From Draconibacterium aestuarii (GTDB lineage Bacteria > Bacteroidota > Bacteroidia > Bacteroidales > Prolixibacteraceae), in the NCBI GenBank assembly GCA_026671195.1, contig JAPOHD010000013.1, positions 124,001 through 188,000 on the forward strand: a stretch of 64,000 nt of DNA. Direction: 5' to 3'. A model generated the notes under the pieces. That model was not told the DNA's origin. It was given only the letters and a program-made list of their open reading frames with translations, and did no database searches. The position numbers and the translations under genes are program-made. Shown here one piece after another: positions 23,341 through 29,923 of this stretch (positions are counted from its first letter, which is position 1; every line of letters starts with the position of its first letter).

Positions 23341-23667
23341 TTAAAGGCTATAAGTTAATTTCTGTTGAGTTGCAGGTTGTTGCAGGCGGTTGCCTTCCGA
23401 TAGCAGATATGTAAAATGTTCACGGTTCTTTTTCTCCCGCGAAGGAATAATCTGCCACATTCCGTCGCGCACATCGGTGCGGTTAATAAATTTCACCATG
23501 TTGTCGAACGAGGCAATGGTTGAAGTAAAATAATCGATCATGCCCATGGCCTTTACCATTACCGCCGAAGCTGGTCGGCCGGTATTGTGTGCCAGTAAAG
23601 CTCTGCGGTGTTTTACCATTTTCGGCAAAAACTGTTTGCATTCTTTTAAGTGCTCTAGTTTTGTCAT
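23341..23667 (-). CDS. Phage hypothetical protein
   Basis: 108 residues, largely helical and basic (LKECKQFLPKMVKHRRALLAHNTGRPASAVMVKAMGMIDYFTSTIASFDNMVKFINR). No Cys motif, unlike its neighbours. It is in the row of small early genes at the right of the phage; its untranslated leader (23668-23790) can form a long-range GCAGGGG/CCCCTGC stem. No function can be assigned. Confidence 0.5.
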   Translation of the reverse strand: MTKLEHLKECKQFLPKMVKHRRALLAHNTGRPASAVMVKAMGMIDYFTSTIASFDNMVKFINRTDVRDGMWQIIPSREKKNREHFTYLLSEGNRLQQPATQQKLTYSL

Positions 23668-23790
23668 ATCAATGTGTTTTAAAATTGATCAGAAGAAGAA
23701 GCAAGCAGGGGCGGGACGCTTTGAATATGTGTTGTAACTAATAAAAGAATACCCCTGCTGCTTTCAAACCCTACTGTCCTGAGTATTGGC

Positions 23791-24000
23791 TCAAACCCCC
23801 GAACCAAATTCCTTTCGCCAGTGCTGTGTGGCTTTCTCAAAAGCGGTGCTTTTAAGCTGTTGTGGCTGCTTGCCCTTACAAATGGGGCAGGTTGTAAAAT
23901 CGAAGCGTTCAACACCCATGCTGGCCGTTCTGATATTCCCGCTTCCGCCACACTCACTGCAATATGTTTTTGCTTTGTCATTATGCTTTTTCAACAGCAT
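23791..24000 (-). CDS. Zinc-ribbon protein with DnaJ-like CxxCxGxG motif
   Basis: 69 residues from MLLKKHNDKAKTYC at 24000. The open frame reaches 24054, but that would overlap the next gene further. The motif YCSECGGSGNIRTASMGVERFDFTTCPICKGK is a DnaJ-type zinc knuckle pair (CxxCxGxG ... CPxCxG). It overlaps the 3' end of the neighbouring zinc-ribbon gene by 20 bases. It probably binds RNA, DNA or a client protein. Confidence 0.6.
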   Translation of the reverse strand: MLLKKHNDKAKTYCSECGGSGNIRTASMGVERFDFTTCPICKGKQPQQLKSTAFEKATQHWRKEFGSGV

Positions 24001-24388
24001 TTGTAAATCCGTTGCTTGCAAAGCGTTTGCGTTTATTCTCGTCGATGGTTTCATACTTTACAAATACCTTTTTTACCCGGCTGCCTTCGCCATCGCAGCT
24101 GGGGCAATGGTCAACTGTAAAATTTCCGTGTAAAACAGCATGGTTGTTTTTCCGGTAACCAACAGCTTCGCATTTGTTACACAACTCAATTTTTTGCCAT
24201 GCCTGGTCGAAATAACGCTGGCCAACACTGGTTACGGCATGTGGTTTTACAGCCACTTCAAGCTGGGTAAACATGGGGTCGTTTACCTGCTCTAACAGTA
24301 CCGCCAGCTGGGGCAGTAAAGCTTCGGGAATTCCCTGAATGGCGAATAATTTGCCGTGTTTGTTTTCGTTTGTTAGTTCGCAATACAT
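23981..24388 (-). CDS. Zinc-ribbon phage protein
   Basis: 135 residues. N-terminal half resembles a small alpha/beta module (IQGIPEALLPQLAVLLEQVNDPMFTQLEVAVKPHAVTSVGQRYF). The C-terminal half has CNKCEAVGYRKNNHAVLHGNFTVDHCPSCDGEG, a DnaJ-type CxxC...CPxCxG zinc pair. It is one of three adjacent zinc-motif genes. Its upstream stretch is the structured non-coding region. Confidence 0.6.
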   Translation of the reverse strand: MYCELTNENKHGKLFAIQGIPEALLPQLAVLLEQVNDPMFTQLEVAVKPHAVTSVGQRYFDQAWQKIELCNKCEAVGYRKNNHAVLHGNFTVDHCPSCDGEGSRVKKVFVKYETIDENKRKRFASNGFTNAVEKA

Positions 24389-24860
24389 AATTGAGTTGTT
24401 GATTTAATTTTTAAGCTGTTTGTAAAAAAGGTGGGAGGCCAGGCCTTTTCACAACTAATTTCAGATACCATAGTAAATCAGATTCTGCCTCCCGTTTGTG
24501 GCCATTCCCGGAATCGAACCGGAAATCTTTCGCTTCTTTTCTTCCCTCCTTTTGGCCGCCCCTTAACGTGGGGCTAATTCGTTTCTATGCTGCCACTCTT
24601 AGCGGTGCATCGAAAAGTTGAATTGTTTTGCCTGTTATGGCTGTATTTCCTCCACTCTCTTCCGTTCGCTGTCAAAGCCTGTCTGCCCCGTTGAAATTTG
24701 GCTTGCCGGAGAAGCGATCATTAATCAATCTTCTCCGACTAAATGTGGAGCAGCCGGGTATCGAACCCGGGTCCAAACGACTTTCCAAAAGCTTCGTTGG
24801 AAATGTTTTTTAGATACTTCATTGATTGTGTTGAAGTATTCTTTATTTAGCAGGGCAAAA
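24389..24860 (-). ncRNA. Structured non-coding region with two tRNA T-arm look-alikes
   Basis: No credible gene on either strand; plus-strand frames read strings such as IEPGS, the usual signature of antisense T-loops. On minus, in order: an 8-bp hairpin (ATACTTCA ... TGAAGTAT, 24815-24842), the T-arm 24754-24770 (CCGGG-TTCGATA-CCCGG) followed by CTGCTCCACA as in the 3' end of a tmRNA, and an 8-bp hairpin CGGAGAAG ... CTTCTCCG. Then come a GCCCC-ACGTTAA-GGGGC hairpin with a 7-base loop, a purine tract, a second T-arm (24507-24523) followed by a GGCCA-type 3' end, and a GGGAGGC ... GCCTCCC stem. No full tRNA fold can be drawn. Confidence 0.5.
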
Positions 24861-24886
24861 AACCTCCCCCGAAATGCCGGGGGAGG
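24857..24886 (-). terminator. Strong intrinsic terminator
   Basis: A 9-bp G+C-rich stem (CCTCCCCCG/CGGGGGAGG, loop of six) followed on minus by six T. It is the second stop signal downstream of the LuxR-type gene, and everything transcribed below it must start between here and the zinc-ribbon gene, inside the structured region. Confidence 0.75.
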
Positions 24887-24976
24887 ATAAAAACCAAAAA
24901 TCAACTAACCTTTAAAATTTGGCCGAATGGCCTGCTAAAAAGTATTTTGTTTGTCAATATGTTTAAGAACGTTTTG

Positions 24977-25006
24977 TTTAAAAGCCCCCGCCTCTGCAGG
25001 GGCTTG
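24977..25006 (-). terminator. Terminator of the LuxR-type regulator gene
   Basis: AAGCCCC and GGGGCTT pair over seven bases around a ten-base loop, followed on minus by TTTAAAC. It lies 30 bases past the stop codon of the regulator. Confidence 0.6.
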
Positions 25007-25035
25007 TTATTAATCTGGTACCAACAGCAGTTGGG

Positions 25036-25584
25036 TTAAATAATCTTTTTGCGGTGGGCATAAGCAGCAAGCTTTAACGCAGGAACCGATTTTCCGGCAA
25101 TACCCAGTTTTTTGTACATATTGTTTATGTGATTGTGCACCGTGTTTTTCGAAATAAAGAGAGTTTCTCCAATTTCATTTTCGTCAAATCCTTGTGCAAA
25201 AAGCTTCAACACTTCAATTTCTCTGTCGCTTAATGCCGATACCATTTTCGGATTACAAATACCATCTTTGCATCTTCCGGTAAGTCGGGCAGGGCACGGA
25301 ACATTTTCCAAATCAAAATTCCAGTCCTCGTCAATATCAGGACGGCCATCTTTTACCGAAAAATTGCATACAAAAAAGTTACGCACACGGGCATAAGCCA
25401 TTTCAGAACCTTCTCCATGCATTCCGGCAAGTTCTTCCCATGTTTCCGGATACTGGTTTTTTATATTCAAATCTGCTTCAACCAGGAACGAATGCCCCAT
25501 TTCGTTTAACGTACTTGTTGACGATTTGGGATGATTCTCCACCATCAGGTTCTTGTTGCTGTGATTAAAATATATTTCGTACAT
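25036..25584 (-). CDS. LuxR/NarL-type helix-turn-helix regulator
   Basis: 182 residues. The C-terminal 65 residues form a GerE-type HTH: LSDREIEVLKLFAQGFDENEIGETLFISKNTVHNHINNMYKKLGI. The N-terminal 110 residues carry no receiver domain; they contain a Cys run (VPCPARLTGRCKDGICN) that could bind a metal or sense redox. It starts 3 bases after a small gene and is opposed to the repressor at 25950. It likely takes part in the phage's early or lysogeny control; targets cannot be read. Confidence 0.7.
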   Translation of the reverse strand: MYEIYFNHSNKNLMVENHPKSSTSTLNEMGHSFLVEADLNIKNQYPETWEELAGMHGEGSEMAYARVRNFFVCNFSVKDGRPDIDEDWNFDLENVPCPARLTGRCKDGICNPKMVSALSDREIEVLKLFAQGFDENEIGETLFISKNTVHNHINNMYKKLGIAGKSVPALKLAAYAHRKKII

Positions 25585-25586
25585 GG

Positions 25587-25796
25587 CTAAGCTGTTTTTT
25601 TGGCGGTTGGAAACAGAACTTTAATATCTTCTTTCAGGGTTTCCGCAATTTTTTCCTGCTCCAAAGGAGAAAATGAGTTGTTTCTCACTTTGTATCTAAA
25701 AGTTACATGTGGCATATTCCCCAATACCCTGCAAAGTTCATCCCTTTTAGTGGCGAAACTGTTTTTTAGTCTATTTAAGTAGTCTTCAAAGTTCAT
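25587..25796 (-). CDS. Small phage regulator candidate
   Basis: 69 residues, mostly helical and basic (MNFEDYLNRLKNSFATKRDELCRVLG). It begins on the minus side of the divergent control region opposite the HTH repressor, so it occupies the Cro-like position, but no HTH is certain. It abuts the LuxR-type gene. No family recognised. Confidence 0.45.
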   Translation of the reverse strand: MNFEDYLNRLKNSFATKRDELCRVLGNMPHVTFRYKVRNNSFSPLEQEKIAETLKEDIKVLFPTAKKTA

Positions 25797-25828
25797 TTAA
25801 GTGAATTATTAGTTGAAAAAGTTGCTTT

Positions 25829-25941
25829 ATTATCACGAAATGATAATATTTATATAGCGAAGATAAATAAAAAGGAACTTAATCGGCTACAAAAAGGGTC
25901 GATAAAATAAACTATTTGGCACATTTAGAATTGTTCTAAAT
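25829..25941. promoter_or_regulatory. Divergent immunity control region with two palindromes
   Basis: Between the minus gene starting at 25796 and the repressor starting at 25950 there are two inverted repeats. One is ATTATC-7-GATAAT at 25829-25847. The other is the perfect palindrome ATTTAGAA-TTG-TTCTAAAT at 25923-25941, 8 bases before the repressor ATG. Such symmetric sites in a divergent switch are likely operators, the second one for repressor autoregulation. Promoter boxes were not clear. Confidence 0.5.
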
Positions 25942-25949
25942 AATACTCA

Positions 25950-26354
25950 ATGAATTTCAAGAAGTTAGAAGATTTAAAAGAGTCCCGAAAAGTAAACTTT
26001 GAAGAGCTTTCCAAAATTACAGGAAAATCGGTAGGCGGACTTAAGAAAATGTGGACCAACAGGAAAGTTTCTGTCGAAGTTTTAGAAAAGCTGGCAAAGT
26101 ACTTTAAAATGCCAATCGCTTACTTCTTCGACGAAAGTAATGCTCCGCGTTCGGTACAACAAGTGGGAGATAACAATATATTTTTCTCCGAAATTGATAA
26201 TGATGATAATAATGCAGTAAAAGAGAATCGACAAGAATACAAATTACGCGAAATTACAATCCTGGAAAAAGAACTGGAGTTTGTAAAACGGGAGAGAGAT
26301 ACATATAAACAACAAGTTGAAGATTACAGGAGAATTATAGAAAAAATGCGTTGA
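25950..26354 (+). CDS. HTH repressor with coiled-coil tail
   Basis: 134 residues. Residues 1-65 form an XRE-like HTH (FEELSKITGKSVGGLKKMWTNRKVSVEVLEKLAKYFKMPIAYFF). A short PRSVQQVGDNNIFFSE segment follows, then a long charged coiled coil (LREITILEKELEFVKRERDTYKQQVEDYRRI). DNA-binding head plus coiled coil is the usual plan of Bacteroidota phage repressors. It faces the rest of the phage across a divergent control region, the expected place of the lysogeny repressor. Confidence 0.7.
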   Translation: MNFKKLEDLKESRKVNFEELSKITGKSVGGLKKMWTNRKVSVEVLEKLAKYFKMPIAYFFDESNAPRSVQQVGDNNIFFSEIDNDDNNAVKENRQEYKLREITILEKELEFVKRERDTYKQQVEDYRRIIEKMR

Positions 26355-26399
26355 TATAGATTAAAGCCAGACCTAAAAAAAAAATAACCAGAGACAAAT

Positions 26400-26567
26400 A
26401 TGCAAACCCACGTTCAATATGGCAACAATAATATTGCCTATTTTTCAAACTGTAAAAAATGTAGTAATGTAGGAAATAATGTTAAAAAAGTTATTAACGC
26501 GCGCCTTAAAGCAGAACGGAATAACTGTAAAGGAGCTGGCGCACAAAGCACACATGAAGGAAAGTGA
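26400..26567 (+). CDS. Small frame with Q-x-G-N-N motif, overlapping the next HTH gene
   Basis: 55 residues starting MQTHVQYGNNNIAYFSN and then a CxxC (NCKKC). The first half resembles the QxG(D/N)NN segments of the two neighbouring HTH proteins. It overlaps the second HTH gene by 89 bases in another frame. Either a genuine small gene that shares the motif, or a relic. Weak case. Confidence 0.3.
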   Translation: MQTHVQYGNNNIAYFSNCKKCSNVGNNVKKVINARLKAERNNCKGAGAQSTHEGK

Positions 26568-26745
26568 GCTGACTGACTTTTTAAACAACAAAAATAAACT
26601 TCGAATAAACGATATTGAATTGCTGTTTGAAATTGCTATTGGAGACAACCACTTGGTAACTTTAAGTCACGATAATGACAGGGATACGATTATTTTCCAG
26701 CAGGGGAACAATAACCAGGCAACTATAATTATTGGGAATAATTAG
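26479..26745 (+). CDS. Small HTH protein with C-terminal amyloid-like motif
   Basis: 88 residues. An HTH at the N-terminus (LTRALKQNGITVKELAHKAHMKESELTDFLNNKNKLRINDIELLFEIA), then DRDTIIFQQGNNNQATIIIGNN at the C-terminus. The end looks like the Q-x-G-x-x-N-x-A repeat of curlin and shares Q-x-G-N-N with the repressor upstream. It is on the plus strand, downstream of the repressor, and followed by a terminator. Possibly the second member of the immunity switch. Confidence 0.6.
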   Translation: MLKKLLTRALKQNGITVKELAHKAHMKESELTDFLNNKNKLRINDIELLFEIAIGDNHLVTLSHDNDRDTIIFQQGNNNQATIIIGNN

Positions 26746-26887
26746 TGAATCATGTTGTAATGCCGGTGGTGTTTTATTGGGCTATTCATTCAAAATACAT
26801 TCAAATTTATATTTTAAAAAACACATAAGTGTCAGGTAGTTATGTATATAGACAATATAATTTGTAAATCCTTCAGGTTCACAAAAG

Positions 26888-26926
26888 AAAAGGCGCTTAC
26901 AGAAATGTGAGCGCCTTTTGTGTTTT
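26888..26926 (+). terminator. Terminator after the immunity genes
   Basis: AAAGGCGCT and AGCGCCTTT pair over nine bases, followed by GTGTTTTT. It is about 140 bases past the second HTH gene and marks the right end of recognisable phage transcription. Confidence 0.6.
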
Positions 26927-26991
26927 TAAGAAGTTCTATTATCTTAAATTACTTGAAGTGATTAAGTATTTTAAGGGATCCTTAGTATTTT

Positions 26992-27174
26992 TTAAGCATA
27001 AATCTTCGCTACCCTGAACAGAAAGTATTTAATATCACTTACCCCTCGTAATGCTGCTCTGAACGCTTTTAGTTTAGCATTAAAGGATTCAGCCGAGGCA
27101 TTAGTACTTCTAGTTTCAAAATAACTTTTATTGTGTTGTTTCGTTTTATTGGCTGTGATGTAATAAAATATGGC
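26992..27174 (-). pseudogene. ISL3-family transposase, C-terminal remnant
   Basis: Reading from a stop at 27177 down to TAA at 26992, the frame ends with STNASAESFNAKLKAFRAAL, then RGVSDIKYFLFRVAKIYA. This is the conserved end of ISL3/IS204/IS1096-type transposases (T-N-x-x-A-E-S-F-N-A-K-L-K-x-F-R). Only about 60 of the roughly 400 residues are present, so it is a decayed copy. It lies 66 bases beyond the phage-side terminator, in the strip between phage and host genes. Confidence 0.75.
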
Positions 27175-27769
27175 CTATATTGAGAGTTTTGTCCCAGTGG
27201 GGGAGGGGTGAATTGTGTATGTTTATTATAAAGTGTTGGAAATCAGTCTTTGTTATTTCTGGTTTGTTTATTGCTTTAAAGTAAGAAACAAAGGATAAAT
27301 AATAAAGGTTTTTATACTAGGGTAGAGCAACTTCTGTATTTATGATTGGTTTTGTGTTTAGGGGTTTGTAAATTATCGATCATCTTCAAAAAGCGTTCAT
27401 TTAGTTCTACCCTTTTTTCTTTATAAACATAAAAAACCGTTCATTTTAAATGAACGGTTTTCTGATTTTACACCACTTCAAAAAGCGTCATTTAAAAAGT
27501 GGTATTCACAACCAATTTGAATACAAAAAATGATCTTTATTCTATTGAAAAATCGCGTCCTTCTATTATTATATTCGCAAAATGCCCAAAAGGTAATCTG
27601 TTAATCAAAAATAAATTACAGTTTTAACCGAAGAGGATTTTGTATTTTATAGAAGAATATTCAATGACGACAACTAAATCTTCTTTTTCCCGAATGTCAT
27701 AAAAATTTAAAAGCAAACTGGTTTTTAAAGTAGATTGAGATGACGAATTGGGTTAGATTTAAAGATCGG
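27175..27769. other. Decayed intergenic strip between prophage and host genes
   Basis: A+T-rich, no gene. It contains a hairpin (27431-27462) and a near-exact direct repeat CTTCAAAAAGCGTTCATTTA at 27384-27403 and, minus one T, at 27476-27494. Together with the transposase remnant this looks like a region of past insertion and deletion; it may hold the right attachment site of the element, but no matching left copy lies in the window. Confidence 0.5.
27431..27462. terminator. Terminator-like hairpin in decayed strip
   Basis: AAAACCGTTCATTT pairs with AAATGAACGGTTTT, almost perfect and with very short loop, flanked by A and T runs, so it can act in either direction. No gene ends nearby on either strand except the distant transposase remnant. 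Confidence 0.5.
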
Positions 27770-29638
27770 TCAGAATTCTTGTATTTGGAATGTTTCATTT
27801 ACATCGGTTTGTAGATCTGTTATTTTTGTTTTTTTCAGCAGGATATTTTTTCCCAAAAGATCTTCTGAAAACTGATTGCCACGAATACTTGTATTTTTGC
27901 AATTCTCGAATGTAAAAGTGAATTGTTTGTTGTGATAAGGTTCAAAAGTATGGCTTCGGGTTACCGTATTATTTGTAAACTCAATTCCATCAACAGAACG
28001 GGCAAAAAGCACAGGATAATCAAAAGGATTAAACTGGTTGCCTTCAATTCGGATGTTTTTATGAAAAGCAGGCGTTTTTTCATCCAGCGTTGGAATGATT
28101 GGAAAGATGGAAATTATCGCTTCGCAGAACTGGTACGAACTAGTGTTGCATAATTCGGTAAATGTATTGTTTTTAATAAGTATATCGGCAACTGCACCCG
28201 ATTCAAACCAACCGTTGGCATCGCCGGCAATTAAAATGGCGCTGCCACTGGATTCAAAAATATTGTTTTCAACAACTACTTTCCCCGGTGTTGATATCAG
28301 TAATCCTCGTGCCCTGCAACTTTTAAAGTGTGTGTTGTTAACTGTAAAATAAGGAGACCAGGTCAGGTTTTCAAGCGCGTCCCCAGTTTCTAAGTTATTC
28401 GGAATGTTTTCTGAAAAAGTTAGTGTAAAATATTCTTTGTCGATTGGCTTAAACGAAATTACATTTCCTGTGCCGAGTGAATTCATTCGTTCGTTTTCGA
28501 TAAAACTAATTTTATCGTCTTTGTGCCCCCAGTTTAAACCGATACTTTGATGGTGCATAAATTTACATTTTACTTCCTTTTTTGAAAGGATTTCCTGCAC
28601 CTGCACACTTGTTCCGTGTACATTGATTGGGTCGTCCATTAATCCTTCAAATTCGCAGTTGGTTACTGTAATTTGTCCACGGCAGTTTGATACCTGAAGC
28701 CCGTCGTCTCCCCCTCCGAAATAGTGATTTTTCGCTCGGTTGGGTATGGCCCTATAACCATTAAAGGTCAAATCTTCGCTAAACTGAGCTAAAACCCCCA
28801 AGCCTGTTGCATGATAGAGATTCAGGTTTTGAATGGTGATTTTTTTTGATTTCAGAATAAAAATTCCTGAATGAGTACGTTCAGCATGGCGTAAAACAAG
28901 GTAGTTTCCGGGTTTAGGTTTTCTTGTAAATTTGTAATGCAGGCGAACTACTCCGGGCATAGTGGTTTCGGCAACATAATTTTCCCATCCTCTTCCAAGG
29001 CAACCCCAGTCTCCAGTTTGTGGCACTACATAACGTCCTTTTCGGTCAAACTCCATGGTGCCACGCCAGCTATTTGGCTTACTGTTATAAACATCAAAAA
29101 CAAGTTTGTTGTTATCCAATAGGTGAGGGAATTCTTTGTGATTGATTCCCAAATCGATGAAATCATCTGTCACTTTTAAAACTTCACCTTGTGCAATCAG
29201 CGGGTTTTCCCAATCTATATTTATATTCTTTAAAGTAATGTTCGAGCAGTTGTCAAACGTAAAGGGCTGCATTTGCCCATGGAAAATTAACGTGCTGCCT
29301 CTTCCATCAATCACCAGATTTTTTTTCTCCTCAAAAAGAAAAGCGCAAACTTTGGGATTTATATCGGTGGTATTCGATTCGTAATATTCACGGGTTTGGC
29401 AATCATCGGGATAAAAATGATAAATACCGCGCGTAAACACCAATACGGTTGGTTTATCTCCTTTTAAATCTTCCAATGCTTTATTTATGTACTTAACACA
29501 GTTCTGCTTCTTGGTTTTTTGCAAACCGTAATCTTTCAAAAAAATGTAGGTTGTATCGCTGACTTCCGTCGCATTTGACGTATGAAAACTTAAAACAAGA
29601 GATGTAATAAGAATGAGAAGGGTGACAATTCGCTTCAT
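27770..29638 (-). CDS. GH110-like alpha-1,3-galactosidase (parallel beta-helix)
   Basis: 622 residues with a cleaved signal peptide (MKRIVTLLILITSLVLSFHTSNA). The length and pattern match GH110 enzymes, which remove terminal alpha-1,3-linked galactose from blood-group B or related glycans. The key stretch is GDDGLQVSNCRGQITVTNCEFEGLMDDPINVHGT near residue 310-345, with the paired Asp (DD) regarded as catalytic in GH110. Many NIT/NCxF beta-helix rungs are visible (ITLKNINIDW, ILIKNNTFTEL, GIEFTNNTVTR). It sits beside a sulfatase, suggesting a sulfated galactan or mucin-like substrate. A plain right-handed beta-helix protein is the alternative. Confidence 0.7.
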   Translation of the reverse strand: MKRIVTLLILITSLVLSFHTSNATEVSDTTYIFLKDYGLQKTKKQNCVKYINKALEDLKGDKPTVLVFTRGIYHFYPDDCQTREYYESNTTDINPKVCAFLFEEKKNLVIDGRGSTLIFHGQMQPFTFDNCSNITLKNINIDWENPLIAQGEVLKVTDDFIDLGINHKEFPHLLDNNKLVFDVYNSKPNSWRGTMEFDRKGRYVVPQTGDWGCLGRGWENYVAETTMPGVVRLHYKFTRKPKPGNYLVLRHAERTHSGIFILKSKKITIQNLNLYHATGLGVLAQFSEDLTFNGYRAIPNRAKNHYFGGGDDGLQVSNCRGQITVTNCEFEGLMDDPINVHGTSVQVQEILSKKEVKCKFMHHQSIGLNWGHKDDKISFIENERMNSLGTGNVISFKPIDKEYFTLTFSENIPNNLETGDALENLTWSPYFTVNNTHFKSCRARGLLISTPGKVVVENNIFESSGSAILIAGDANGWFESGAVADILIKNNTFTELCNTSSYQFCEAIISIFPIIPTLDEKTPAFHKNIRIEGNQFNPFDYPVLFARSVDGIEFTNNTVTRSHTFEPYHNKQFTFTFENCKNTSIRGNQFSEDLLGKNILLKKTKITDLQTDVNETFQIQEF

Positions 29639-29662
29639 GTTATCGGTTTTGTTGCAAGATAA

Positions 29663-29828
29663 TTATTTTGTTGTTTTTCCTTCGTACATGGAGTTGAAAA
29701 CCTTGTCTACGGGCTCCCAAAGTTCTATTTTATTGTTTTCAGGATCGAGAATATGTACGAACTTTCCGTATTCGTATGTTTCTATTTCGTCGCAGATAGT
29801 TACACCGGAATACTCAAACAAGCCTAAT
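29663..29828 (-). pseudogene. VOC/glyoxalase-family C-terminal remnant
   Basis: A 54-codon frame bounded upstream by a stop reads EYSGVTICDEIETYEYGKFVHILDPENNKIELWEPVD to a TAA at 29663. G-x-F-x-x-(I/L)-x-D-P-x-x-N-x-I-E-L-W-E is the end of the vicinal-oxygen-chelate fold; the N-terminal half is absent. A decayed gene lying between the GH110-like and sulfatase genes. Confidence 0.65.
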
Positions 29829-29923
29829 TAATAGATTGTTTCCATGTACAGACCTATTCATAAATATAAATATAAATAGACAGGATACTTATACCTACGT
29901 TTCTTATTAAATGGTTCGCTAAA

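Noticed and set aside
23679..23981. Minus-strand 100-residue frame
   Set aside because: Lies antiphase over the zinc-ribbon gene, whose CxxC motifs are clearly the real product.
24499..24600. A complete tRNA (possible Asn-type anticodon loop ACGTTAA)
   Set aside because: Loop position 33 is C rather than T, there is no D-arm with GG, the variable part is over 30 bases and the acceptor arms do not pair.
24618..24890. Plus-strand open frames with IEPGS- and RTRVQT-like strings
   Set aside because: These are the translated complement of the T-arm motifs on the minus strand, a common false gene.
24740..25150. A full tmRNA gene
   Set aside because: Only the 3' end looks right. Upstream lie two terminators and the LuxR-type gene; no 5' GGAGCAG-type end or tag frame was found on either side.
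1..26745. Phage integrase, portal or terminase
   Set aside because: None is seen on either strand; the element must continue left of the window.
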